Virus record (IMG/VR): IMGVR_UViG_3300050821_001253
Span: 1 to 58,058 of that record
Source: a virus
Reading direction: 5' to 3' (one strand)
Length of the DNA stretch: 58,058 nucleotides
The translations under genes were made by a program, and so were the position numbers. Below the pieces are notes generated by a model that was not told where the DNA came from, searched no databases, and was given only the letters and a program-made list of their open reading frames with translations. Below, piece after piece: positions 46,320-55,001 of the stretch. Within the stretch, counting starts at the first letter, position 1, and every line of letters begins with the position of its first letter.

Positions 46320-46606
46320 TGGCTGCCCCGCGCAAGGCTGAACGGATGAAGCTGGCCGCGGCCGGGAAGGCGCAGGCGCACGCCGTGCCTGGTGCAGCAC
46401 GCGGCTCCTATCCTACAGACACCCCCGGCCGCGCCCGTGCCGCGAAGTCGTATGCATCGGCTGCCGTAAACGAGGGCCGCATGTCGGCCGGGACAGAGCG
46501 CGGCATCGATGCGCGCGCCAATCGCGAGCTTGGCAAGCCCGGCAACGCGCGGATCGCTAAGCAGGTCGAGAAGCGCGTCGCGTCCCGCAACGATGGGAAG
46601 CGGTGA
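46319..46606 (+). CDS. basic Ala-rich protein, 95 residues
   Basis: ATG overlaps the previous stop (TAATG). Very Ala/Arg/Lys-rich (AARGSYPTDTPGRARAAKSY). May bind DNA in the head. Unknown. Confidence 0.55.
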   Translation: MAAPRKAERMKLAAAGKAQAHAVPGAARGSYPTDTPGRARAAKSYASAAVNEGRMSAGTERGIDARANRELGKPGNARIAKQVEKRVASRNDGKR

Positions 46607-46923
46607 TGTCGGGAACCGCCGCAAACGCACTGCTGGCGCCAGCCCAGGTCGCTCCCGCATCGCAGGCCATCGGCGGCGGCGGCATCAGCCCGCTCGCAGC
46701 CGCAATGATGGGTCGCATGGGGGCCTCTCCGGGCGCCGGAATGAGCAATCCGCTCGGCGGCATCCCATTGGGCACGCTCGCTATGCTGATGGGCAACCGG
46801 AACAACCCGAATACGCTGCTGCCGAATGGCTACATGGGCAACGGGACGCCGGGGCCGCAGATGATGGGCGATCTGACCAGTCAGGCCGCAGGCAACGTCG
46901 CCGGCGGCGCGGCGGGGCTTTGA
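46606..46923 (+). CDS. Gly/Met/Ala-rich protein, 105 residues
   Basis: ATG overlapping the previous stop. Gly-rich and Met-rich (PLAAAMMGRMGASPGAGMSN). Similar composition to the start of the ejection protein at 52962 (MLAGGGINPMMLGNPALL). Unknown virion part. Confidence 0.55.
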   Translation: MSGTAANALLAPAQVAPASQAIGGGGISPLAAAMMGRMGASPGAGMSNPLGGIPLGTLAMLMGNRNNPNTLLPNGYMGNGTPGPQMMGDLTSQAAGNVAGGAAGL

Positions 46924-46924
46924 G

Positions 46925-47113
46925 ATGCCATCCGAGAGCGGTCCGCAGCATCGGTTCTTCGAGTGGATCGACCATACGCCACGCGCTGCGAAGCGGGCAG
47001 GCGTTCCCCGTTCGGTAGCCCACGAGTTCGTCCTCGCTGATATCGGGCGGAAGTTCGCGCCGCCGAAGCCAGCAAAAAGGAGCGGCAATGGAAAGAGTAT
47101 TCGAGCACGCTGA
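46925..47113 (+). CDS. hypothetical protein, 62 residues
   Basis: Starts one base after the previous stop. PQHRFFEWIDHTPRAAKRAG, VAHEFVLADIGRKFAP, then a basic tail. Unknown. Confidence 0.5.
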   Translation: MPSESGPQHRFFEWIDHTPRAAKRAGVPRSVAHEFVLADIGRKFAPPKPAKRSGNGKSIRAR

Positions 47114-47309
47114 CGGCCGGATCATGGTGGATGTCGGTCCCGCCGGCGGCATCGGCGGCGGCTGTCCGCACGTCTTTCATCGGCTCGCGACTGACGATGA
47201 AGCCGCGGCGTATCGGGCATCGCTGGCTCCTGCAGCCGTAGAGCCGGAGCCGGAACCCGCAGCAGAGACTCCCCCGACTGAGGCGCTGGATCAGCCGCAG
47301 GACGGCTGA
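47088..47309 (+). CDS. hypothetical protein, 73 residues
   Basis: GGAG ribosome site, overlapping the previous gene by 26 bases. Compact start (RVFEHADGRIMVDVGPAGG), acidic Pro/Glu-rich end (VEPEPEPAAETPPTE). Unknown. Confidence 0.5.
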   Translation: MERVFEHADGRIMVDVGPAGGIGGGCPHVFHRLATDDEAAAYRASLAPAAVEPEPEPAAETPPTEALDQPQDG

Positions 47310-47320
47310 GCGCTCCTGCC

Positions 47321-48316
47321 GTGACCCTTCTCACCATCTGCCAGGCCGTCGCGAATTACGCCCCGGTTGCGGCGCCGTCCGCGATCGTCGACAACTCCGA
47401 TCAGACCGCGACGCTGCTGCTGGCGATAGCGAACGCAGCGGGGAGTTCGCTTGCGAACCGGCCTCCTGGCGGCTGGGTCTCGATGATCGAGGAGTACGAT
47501 TTCGTCACCAACGCGACGCCTGAGTATTCTGGCACGATCGCGAACGTCGATGATGTCGCGGTGGTCACGCTCTTGCAGCCGGCCCTTTGTGCCAACACCA
47601 ATCTACAGGTGATCGGCGATGGCACGTGGATCGCCAACGGGACTGGCATTCCGAACAACGCCATCGTGACGCAATATCTCGAAATCTTTGTGGGGACGCC
47701 TCCCTTTCTTACCCCTACATACGTCTATACGCTGAACCAGCCCGCGACGTTTACCGGCAGCGGCACATACAATTTCGGGCAGTCTGATTACGCGTTGCCA
47801 ACCGATTTCAAGCGCGCGGTGGACAACACGTTCTGGGATCGCTCGCGGTACTGGTCCATGCGTGGTCCGCAAAGCCCGCAGCAGTGGCAGCTCTACAAAT
47901 CGAGCGTCATCGGCAAGGCATCGATCCAGCGCCGCTATCGGTTCCGCTCGATCGAGGGAACGACGAAGCTATCCATCGATCCGGTGCCATTCGATAACGG
48001 GTCGGCTCTTGTCTTTGAATATGTGTCCACCGGATGGTGCCAGAGCGCCGCTGGAGTGCGGCAGAGTTCGTGGATGGCCGATACCGACAATGCGGTCTTG
48101 TCGGCGCACCTGATACAGCTTGGCATGACGTGGCGCCTATTGCGGCGGCTCGGCCTTTCCTACAACGAGGAGATGGCTGAGTACGAGCGAGAAGTAGACA
48201 AGGCGCTCGCTGTCGATGGCGCCGCCGCGATCCTCGATCTCACACCGAACGAGCATCTGACGCTGCTTGGACCGTGGAATTTGCCTGAGAGCGGGTTTGG
48301 TAATGTCCTATCATAA
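47321..48316 (+). CDS. head-tail connector / adaptor protein
   Basis: 331 residues from a GTG. LLTICQAVANYAP at the start is a common first helix of podovirus adaptors; DQTATLLLAIANAAGSSLAN, EYDFVTNATPEYSGTIANVD, ALPTDFKRAVDNTFWDRSRY and FRSIEGTTKLSIDPVPFDNG follow. The C-terminal part is helical. Sits between the head genes and the nozzle, as in related phages. Identification by pattern. Confidence 0.7.
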   Translation: MTLLTICQAVANYAPVAAPSAIVDNSDQTATLLLAIANAAGSSLANRPPGGWVSMIEEYDFVTNATPEYSGTIANVDDVAVVTLLQPALCANTNLQVIGDGTWIANGTGIPNNAIVTQYLEIFVGTPPFLTPTYVYTLNQPATFTGSGTYNFGQSDYALPTDFKRAVDNTFWDRSRYWSMRGPQSPQQWQLYKSSVIGKASIQRRYRFRSIEGTTKLSIDPVPFDNGSALVFEYVSTGWCQSAAGVRQSSWMADTDNAVLSAHLIQLGMTWRLLRRLGLSYNEEMAEYEREVDKALAVDGAAAILDLTPNEHLTLLGPWNLPESGFGNVLS

Positions 48317-48357
48317 CTCAATGATTACTGGACATTACGAGGATTTCGGGCCATACA

Positions 48358-48916
48358 ATGGGCCACGGCAAGGACAAAACCGCCTCTGCGCGAGGCTTTC
48401 AATGCTCGTTACCGCGTCAATCAGGAAACGGGTTGCTGGGAATGGACTGGCACGAAGGCAAAGGGCGATTACGGGCAGTACCAGCTCGAAAAATATCGCG
48501 ACCCAAATTCGGAACGATATATACGAACTCGTATATACGCTCATCGTCTCTCCTGGGAGCTACATTACGGCGAGATTCCGGCGGGGCACGAGGTGTGTCA
48601 CCGTTGCGACAATCCTCCATGCGTTAACCCGCGACATCTGTTTCTTGGCACGCACAAAGCGAATATGGACGACCGCGACGCAAAGATGCGCCACGTCCAC
48701 GGCGAGCGTCAGGGACGCGCTCGCCTTACAGGGTTCGCCGTGAGAGAAATCATGGCATCTACCCAGACAAATCAGAGCCTAGCCGATCGCTTTGGGGTTT
48801 CGCTTGCGGCAGTACATGACGTGCGCCGGGGGAAAACATGGTCTCACCTTGGGCTAACCCGCTCAGATGATCCAAAAGCGAATCAAGGTCGCCGCGGCTT
48901 GAGGATTGCCCCATGA
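48358..48916 (+). pseudogene. HNH endonuclease with one-base shift at an A4 run
   Basis: From the ATG at 48358 the frame gives MGHGKDK, then goes out of frame at AAAA (48376-48379). Skipping one A gives PPLREAFNARYRVNQETGCW, EWTG, AHRLSWELHYGEIPAGHE, VCHRCDNPPCVNPRHLFLGT, KANM and a helix-turn-helix end (NQSLADRFGVSLAAVHDVRR). That is a complete HNH family. The downstream half alone can start at a GTG at 48593 (107 residues), but loses the N-terminal part. Its stop overlaps the next ATG. Confidence 0.75.
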
Positions 48917-49980
48917 CCCTCAACACGGTAGACAACCAACCGACGGCCGTCTCGCTTCAGGTCACCGATTACCTGCTCGCATGGCAGGCCGCGCAAGCGC
49001 CGCCGACGCGCAAGCTGGCGATATCGGGCCTCGCTGCTTACTACGCATCGCTAAGCGGCGCGACGTTCACTGGCGCTATCACGATTTCGTCTGGCGGCAT
49101 CACCGTCACCGGCAATTCGACCATCACCGGAACGCTTACTCTTTCTTCCACTCTGACTGTTTCAGGTGGCGGCGTCTCGGTCACCGGCAACTCGACCGTT
49201 GCTGGCACGCTCGGCGTGACCGGCGCGCTGTCTGGTGCGCTCTACAATTATCTCGCGGGTCTCACGCTTTCCAATGATGGCGTCTCGCCCAATAGCGTGC
49301 TGGACATCGAGGCTGGCGTTTGTTCGGACAGCACCAACGCGGTCAGCATCGTGCTCGGTGCGTTCACAAAATCGACCTCCGCCACATGGGCGGCTGGGAC
49401 TGGCAATGGCGGCATGGGGACCGGCCTCACCATTGCCGACAGCACATGGTACCATGTGTTCGCCATCATCAATAACGACTCGCCGGATGTGTACTTCGAC
49501 ACATCCCTTACTGCGGCGAACGCGCCGAGCGGCACCACAGCCTTTCGCCGCATCGGCTCGTTCCTGACCGACGGCTCCGCCCATATTCTGGCATTCAACC
49601 AGAACGGCGATGAGTTTATCTGGGCGGCCTTTATTTCAGAGAGCGGCATCACAAGCCCGATCAGCACCACTTCCGTGTTGCAATCGCTGGCGGGCGTTCC
49701 GCCCGGCGTGAAGGTCAATGCCCTGATCCGTGCCGAGGCATCCGGTTCCGCGCCGACGCGCGTCCTGCTGAACTCCCCGGCTGAGACGGCGGTTTCTGGC
49801 ACCACGCTGGCGTCAAACAACAACAGCAACCTGATCGTCCAGGTCAACAGCCAGGCGGTTGGTGGCTGGTTCAATATCCGCACCAACGCGTCGAACCAGA
49901 TCCAGTCCGTTGCCGGTGGCAGCACGACGCTGATCATCAAGACGAACGGCTGGATCGATACGCGCGGCAGGCTCGCGTAA
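48913..49980 (+). CDS. tail appendage / fibre protein
   Basis: 355 residues. N-terminal 35 residues look like an attachment part, followed by Thr/Ser/Gly repeats (GAITISSGGITVTGNSTITG, TLTLSSTLTVSGGGVSVTGN) of a beta-fibre, and a C-terminal globular domain ending TNASNQIQSVAGGSTTLIIK and GWIDTRGRLA, a common end of short phage fibre proteins. Likely part of the tail. Confidence 0.72.
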   Translation: MTLNTVDNQPTAVSLQVTDYLLAWQAAQAPPTRKLAISGLAAYYASLSGATFTGAITISSGGITVTGNSTITGTLTLSSTLTVSGGGVSVTGNSTVAGTLGVTGALSGALYNYLAGLTLSNDGVSPNSVLDIEAGVCSDSTNAVSIVLGAFTKSTSATWAAGTGNGGMGTGLTIADSTWYHVFAIINNDSPDVYFDTSLTAANAPSGTTAFRRIGSFLTDGSAHILAFNQNGDEFIWAAFISESGITSPISTTSVLQSLAGVPPGVKVNALIRAEASGSAPTRVLLNSPAETAVSGTTLASNNNSNLIVQVNSQAVGGWFNIRTNASNQIQSVAGGSTTLIIKTNGWIDTRGRLA

Positions 49981-51524
49981 TGCTCTCCACGCAGCAGCGC
50001 ATCCAGCAGGGCGCGCAGCCGTTCACCGCACCGCTATCCGTTCCGGCTCCCCTCAAGGGATGGAACACGCGCGACGAACTGGATGCAATGGACCCGCTCG
50101 ATGCGGTGCAGCTAGACAACTTCTATCCCGATTCCGAAGGTGTCTACGTTCGCACCGGCTCGCAGAGCTGGGCGACAGGACTTGGAAGCGGTGCGGTCGA
50201 GACCTTGGCAGAATTTCGTAACGCATCGGCGGACAAGCTGCTTGGCGCATGCGGGGGAAGTATTTTTGACGTGACCGCTGGTGGCGCGGTGGGCGCCGCG
50301 CTGGGCAGCGGCTTCAGCGGCGATCGCTGGCAGACGGTCAATTTTCTCAGCCATCTGTTTCTCGTGAACGGCGCCGATGCGCCGCAAATCTTCGATGGAA
50401 CCACCCTCGCGAATGCGAGCTTCAGTGGCAGCGACCTGACCGCAACCACCCTGAATGGCGTATTCCAGTACCAGCAGCGGCTATTCTTCTGGCAGACTGC
50501 CTCGACCGGCTTCTGGTACGCCCCGCTTAATTCGATCAGCGGGACGCTGGTGTTCTATGATCTCGCCCCATTTGCGCCTCGAGGCGGCACGCTGGTTGCC
50601 GTGACATCGGTTACGCATGACGGCGGTAACGGCGTCCTCGATTTCATCTGTTTCATCATGTCCAGCGGCGATGCGCTGCTGTTCTTCGGCAACGATCCGT
50701 CGAACAACAATGCGTGGCAGGAGATCGGCCGATATCGGGTCTCACCGCCCGTCAACATCCGTGCCGTCTGCCAGTACGGCGGCGACAGCTTCCTCGCCAC
50801 ATTCGATGATTATCTGCCGCTCCAGCAGCAGCTTGTCGCGCTCAAGGTCGGGCAACTTCCGCCGCGGTCGAAAATCTCCGGTGCGGTGCAGGCGGCGATT
50901 GCAGCGAACGCTGGCGGCTTCGGATGGCAGGCGCTCTATTACCCCAAGGGGCGCCGCCTGATCTTCAACGTGCCCAATCTCGACGGCACCTTTGCACAGC
51001 ATGTCTGCAATACCGCGCTCCCATCGCAGCCGTGGTGCCGCTTCCTCAATCTGAATGCCTCCTGCTGGGGCCTGCTCGGAAATAATCTGTTCTTCGGCGG
51101 TCCCGGCGGCGTCGTGTATCAGGCCGATGTCGGCCAGACCGATAGCGGGACGCCGATCAGTGGGACCGCGCAACAGGCATGGAGCACGACGAACAGCGCG
51201 TACCGGAAGCGGATGACGGCCGTGCGGCCAATCGTCCAGTCTGCGCAGGGGGCCTACACTTTCGCGATCGGCTACGACTATGGCGCCCTGACGATCCCGG
51301 AACCGACCGCGCTTGCGGGCGCCCCGCTGACCGATGACGGCGGCAACGACATCACCGACGACAGCGGCAACCCGATCACGATTGGCATCGCCAGCATCAG
51401 CACCGCATGGCGCGCCGCAGGGGGGACAGGGACCGCGTACAGCTTCGGCATGATGGTGAGCGTGGCCGCGCTGACAAGCTGGCTGCGCACGGATTGCCGG
51501 CTGGAGCAGGGGACTGCGCTGTGA
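49980..51524 (+). CDS. tail nozzle / stabilisation-like protein
   Basis: 514 residues. PLKGWNTRDELDAMDPLDAV, QLDNFYPDSEGVYVRTGSQS and LAEFRNASADKLLGACGGSI are a conserved start; a series of WD-like blades follows (GVFQYQQRLFFWQTASTGFW, NNLFFGGPGGVVYQADVGQT). This order is typical of the podovirus nozzle protein that closes the portal-adaptor channel. The ATG overlaps the fibre stop (TAATG). Confidence 0.72.
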   Translation: MLSTQQRIQQGAQPFTAPLSVPAPLKGWNTRDELDAMDPLDAVQLDNFYPDSEGVYVRTGSQSWATGLGSGAVETLAEFRNASADKLLGACGGSIFDVTAGGAVGAALGSGFSGDRWQTVNFLSHLFLVNGADAPQIFDGTTLANASFSGSDLTATTLNGVFQYQQRLFFWQTASTGFWYAPLNSISGTLVFYDLAPFAPRGGTLVAVTSVTHDGGNGVLDFICFIMSSGDALLFFGNDPSNNNAWQEIGRYRVSPPVNIRAVCQYGGDSFLATFDDYLPLQQQLVALKVGQLPPRSKISGAVQAAIAANAGGFGWQALYYPKGRRLIFNVPNLDGTFAQHVCNTALPSQPWCRFLNLNASCWGLLGNNLFFGGPGGVVYQADVGQTDSGTPISGTAQQAWSTTNSAYRKRMTAVRPIVQSAQGAYTFAIGYDYGALTIPEPTALAGAPLTDDGGNDITDDSGNPITIGIASISTAWRAAGGTGTAYSFGMMVSVAALTSWLRTDCRLEQGTAL

Positions 51525-51649
51525 TGCTGCGGGCCAGTTTCTACGCTCACGCTGGCATGGGCACGGGTGCAAGGCCCCAGGGTTCTACAGAGCTTCCGAC
51601 GCTCCTGACGTACCTGTCTACGCTGCCGCCGCGCGGCATCATACCATGA
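51524..51649 (+). CDS. 41-residue hypothetical peptide
   Basis: ATG overlaps the previous stop (TGATG), and its stop overlaps the next ATG. Sequence has FYAHAGMGTGARPQGSTELP. Coupled on both sides; no family recognised. Confidence 0.5.
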   Translation: MLRASFYAHAGMGTGARPQGSTELPTLLTYLSTLPPRGIIP

Positions 51650-52092
51650 TGCTCTACGGCTTCAACCGCCATGTGGCAGCGTGGGCCGGGGAGCGGCTCG
51701 GCATCGCGGACTGGGGACCGTGCAAGACAATCGGCGTCCTCCGGAATGGCGACCTCGTGGCGGCCGCTGTGTTCAACCAGTGGCGCCCTCCGAATATCGA
51801 GATCAGCTTCGTGACCACCTCCCGCCGGTGGGCCACGCCAGAAGCGGTGCGGGCGATACTGGCATACCCGTTCATCCAACTGGGCTGTAAGAGAATCACG
51901 TCAACGACCGAGGCCACGAACCAGCGCGCCCGCGCATTCCTCTGCCGCCTCGGGTTCCGCGAGGAGGGGTATCATCCCGATGCCCTGCCAACCGGTGATG
52001 CCGTCAGTTATGGGCTGCTCGCGCGAGACGCGGCCCGATGGCTAAGGGCAGGGGAAGTAAGTGAGCAAGTCCAGCGCGCCATCGCCGCCTGA
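51646..52092 (+). CDS. GNAT-family acetyltransferase
   Basis: 148 residues. GNAT pattern: VLRNGDLVAAAVFNQWRPPN, EISFVTTSRRWATPEAVRAI, LAYPFIQLGCKRITSTTEAT and NQRARAFLCRLGFREEGYHP. The family appears in the tail regions of many podoviruses. Uses acetyl-CoA; its substrate (a virion protein, host protein or sugar) is not known. May join the sugar cassette, but nothing proves this. Confidence 0.8.
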   Translation: MMLYGFNRHVAAWAGERLGIADWGPCKTIGVLRNGDLVAAAVFNQWRPPNIEISFVTTSRRWATPEAVRAILAYPFIQLGCKRITSTTEATNQRARAFLCRLGFREEGYHPDALPTGDAVSYGLLARDAARWLRAGEVSEQVQRAIAA

Positions 52093-52954
52093 TCCGACAG
52101 CAACGGCTGCGGCGCAGTCCACTGCGGACGTCAACACGGCTGCCGCGCAGACCGCGCTGAACGATGTCAACCAGAACACGCCGTACGGCTCGACCACCTA
52201 TAACCCGACCGGGCAGTACACGACCCCGAGCGGCCTGACCGTTCCGACCTATACCCAGACCACGCAGCTAACCCCGCTGGCGCAGTCCATCCTGACCGGC
52301 GAGCAGACCGTCGGCGCGAACCTGATGCCGACGGCGCAATCGTTGGCTAACGAGGCCAGCACATCGGCCACAACACCGCTCAATTTCAATACGCCGGACA
52401 GCGCGACGCTGAATGAGGGACCACAGCTTCTCGATCAGAACGTCACGAATGCGCTCTACGGCCAGCAAGCCGGGTTCCTCAATCCGCAGTGGAACCAGCA
52501 GCAGCAGCTCCTGCAGGATCAGCTTTCCCGGCAGGGAATCCCCGTCGGCAGTGACGCCTACAACAATGCGATGGAGCAGTTCAACAATTCCAAGACGCAG
52601 GCGTACCAGTCGGCGCAGGATTCGGCGATCGGGGCCGGGACGACTGCGGCATCGAACCTGTTCAACATGGCGCTGACGGGCCAGCAGCAGAACATCGCGC
52701 AGCAGCAGACCGCGCAGTCCAATCCGCTGCAACTTCTCAGTTCGCTGTTCGGGGCGGCGCCGCAGACGCCATCGCAGCCGATTACGACGCCAACATCCAG
52801 CACCGTATCGCCAACCGATGTCGTCGGGGCGACCGGGCTGTCAACGCAGGCACAGCTTTCGGATTACCAGGCACAGCTTGCCCAGCAGAACGCGATGTTC
52901 GGCGGACTGTCGTCGCTTGGAGGCGCGGCCATCCTCGGCGCGATGCTGATGTGA
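52061..52954 (+). CDS. internal virion / ejection protein 1
   Basis: 297 residues from a GTG behind AGGGGAAG. Pro/Ala/Thr-rich start, then Gln-rich helices (NPQWNQQQQLLQDQLSRQGI) and a Gly-rich hydrophobic end (FGGLSSLGGAAILGAMLM) that could insert in a membrane. It precedes two very large proteins. Gln-rich start and membrane-type end fit an ejection protein that helps DNA cross the cell envelope. Confidence 0.65.
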   Translation: MSKSSAPSPPDPTATAAAQSTADVNTAAAQTALNDVNQNTPYGSTTYNPTGQYTTPSGLTVPTYTQTTQLTPLAQSILTGEQTVGANLMPTAQSLANEASTSATTPLNFNTPDSATLNEGPQLLDQNVTNALYGQQAGFLNPQWNQQQQLLQDQLSRQGIPVGSDAYNNAMEQFNNSKTQAYQSAQDSAIGAGTTAASNLFNMALTGQQQNIAQQQTAQSNPLQLLSSLFGAAPQTPSQPITTPTSSTVSPTDVVGATGLSTQAQLSDYQAQLAQQNAMFGGLSSLGGAAILGAMLM

Positions 52955-52961
52955 GAATGAC

Positions 52962-55001
52962 ATGAGCGGTTTCGCAGGCAACGGTTCCACAATGTCGCCC
53001 CTAACCATGGCGATGCTTGCTGGCGGCGGCATCAACCCGATGATGCTGGGCAACCCCGCGCTGCTCGCGCCTACCGAGCGCATGCAGCTTGGTCAGCGCA
53101 TGGCGGCGGAGGGGACCGACAGCAGTGCGGCCTATCCCGCGCAGGCGCTGTCCAGGCTCGGGCAGGCGCTTATCGGCGGCCTGATGATGAAGGGCGGCAT
53201 GAGCGGGTTGCAGGATGCCATGCAGCAGCAGCAGCAGGGCACGCTCGGCGCGATCCAATACATGCGGGGGGATGGCGGCGATCTGTCGGGTGGGGCTGTG
53301 TCGGCACCTCCGATAGCGGCTCCTTCTCCGGCCGCGTCGCCCGCGGCGGCCGCCCCGTCCGTTCCGAGAGACGGCACGCAAACCGCAGGGATGCAGGCGA
53401 ACAACCCTGGCAACCTGATGTATGCGGGCCAGCCGGGAGCGTCTGGCGTTATCCCGGTGTCAGGTGGCCGCAACATCGCCGCTTTCCCGGACATGCCGAC
53501 GGGCGTTGCTGCGGATGCGCGACAGCTCATGATCAATCAGGATCAGCACGGCGTTCAGTCGGTGCGGCAACAGGTCGCGCGATGGGTGAGTGACCCGAAA
53601 GCCAATATCGACAGCTATGTCACCGACGCGGCGAAAGCGATCGGCGTCGATCCTGATGCACCAGTGGATTGGCACAATCCGCAGGTCCAGACCGCGTTCT
53701 TGCAGGCGCAATTCCCGCACGAGTCTGCTGGCGGCGCAACGACACTTCAGCCGGCCGATGTCCAGAAGGGCGTCGCTTTGGCTGGCGCTCCCGTGGGCAC
53801 GCAATACGCCCAGGCCGGGAACGCGGCGACGGACGCCGGGACCGGAGCAGCTCCTGGCACCGCCGCCCCAGCGATGCCGCCAACCGGCCTTAACTCGCCG
53901 ATGGTCGCTCGCGCCATGGGCATGATGCAGCGCGCGCAGGCGATGATGGCTGCGAACCCGTACAACCCGGCGATTCAGGAAGCCGGCCGCATGCAGATCC
54001 AGCAGGCGCAGATGCTGGCGGGGCTGGATCAGGTAGTCACGCTTCCGAATGGTGTGCAGCTAAATCTACGCAGTGGCCAGCAATCGAGCGCCGCAATGCC
54101 ATTGCCGCATTACGTCACGACACCCACCGGCTCCGAGGATACGACCGGTACGCATCCGCCGACGTTCATGCCGTCACCGCGCGTATTCCAGACTCCGGCC
54201 GGCGAGACTGGAGCAGTGGGGCCTGGAAGCGCAACTACGGTCATATCGCCACCCAACAACCCCGGCGTCGCGGCGCGGTCCGCCGCCGCAGAACAGGGCA
54301 CGCAAGTCGGCAGACAAGCCGCCGTCACCGTGGACAAGATGGCCGACATCGGCCGTGAGTCCGATACTGCGCTCGGCAATATCGACTACGGCTTGAACCA
54401 ACTGCACGCAGCCCAGCAGGGCGGCATAAATTCCGGCTATTTCGCGCCATGGCTGGCGACCGCAGCGGCGGCCGGGAAGTCGCTCGGCGTCGATCTGAAG
54501 GGCCTCGGCATCGACCCCGCTGCCGTCGGCAACGTGCAGTCAGCGCAGAAAACGCTGGGCGTCGTCGCGGGCACGATCCTGCAAAACACCATCGGCAAGG
54601 ATAGCCAGATCACCGACGCCAAGATCGATCACTTCATCCATACGCAGCCCGGCATCGAGACCGACCCGCAGGCGATCGAGCGCATCATGAACTGGGCGCG
54701 GACGCAGTTCGTGTTCAACCACAACATGGCGATGGACGCCATGAACAACGTCGATCCGCAAACGGGAATGCTGCCGCCGGGCTGGCGCGCATCATACTTC
54801 GCCAAAAACAAGGCATTCGCGCCGATTTATGACCCGCTAGCCGGCGAGATGAAGCAGCCGAACGGGGAATCGCCACCCGCTGAAGCGCCGCAACCGGGCC
54901 AAGTGGCGGGGCAGCCGCAGCAGAGCGCACAGACGCCTGCCGCCACGCCATCTCGCGCAGACATTGAAGCGGAGATGCGCCGGAGAGGCTTGATTAAGTG
55001 A
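52962..55001 (+). CDS. internal virion protein with peptidoglycan-hydrolase-like domain
   Basis: 679 residues. Gly/Met-rich start, and at about residues 148-250 a lytic domain: ANNPGNLMYAGQPG, FPDMPTGVAADARQLMINQD, VRQQVARWVSDPKANIDSYV and FLQAQFPHES, the pattern of phage lysis domains that begin with NPGN. The middle holds Met/Gln/Ala-rich helices (VARAMGMMQRAQAMMAANPY). Probably ejected into the periplasm to open peptidoglycan. Confidence 0.72.
   Translation: MSGFAGNGSTMSPLTMAMLAGGGINPMMLGNPALLAPTERMQLGQRMAAEGTDSSAAYPAQALSRLGQALIGGLMMKGGMSGLQDAMQQQQQGTLGAIQYMRGDGGDLSGGAVSAPPIAAPSPAASPAAAAPSVPRDGTQTAGMQANNPGNLMYAGQPGASGVIPVSGGRNIAAFPDMPTGVAADARQLMINQDQHGVQSVRQQVARWVSDPKANIDSYVTDAAKAIGVDPDAPVDWHNPQVQTAFLQAQFPHESAGGATTLQPADVQKGVALAGAPVGTQYAQAGNAATDAGTGAAPGTAAPAMPPTGLNSPMVARAMGMMQRAQAMMAANPYNPAIQEAGRMQIQQAQMLAGLDQVVTLPNGVQLNLRSGQQSSAAMPLPHYVTTPTGSEDTTGTHPPTFMPSPRVFQTPAGETGAVGPGSATTVISPPNNPGVAARSAAAEQGTQVGRQAAVTVDKMADIGRESDTALGNIDYGLNQLHAAQQGGINSGYFAPWLATAAAAGKSLGVDLKGLGIDPAAVGNVQSAQKTLGVVAGTILQNTIGKDSQITDAKIDHFIHTQPGIETDPQAIERIMNWARTQFVFNHNMAMDAMNNVDPQTGMLPPGWRASYFAKNKAFAPIYDPLAGEMKQPNGESPPAEAPQPGQVAGQPQQSAQTPAATPSRADIEAEMRRRGLIK

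Noticed and set aside
52951-52965. Four-codon GTG ORF between the genes at 52061 and 52962
   Set aside because: It also overlaps both neighbours, but four codons is too short to separate from chance, so it is not counted with the micro-ORFs.
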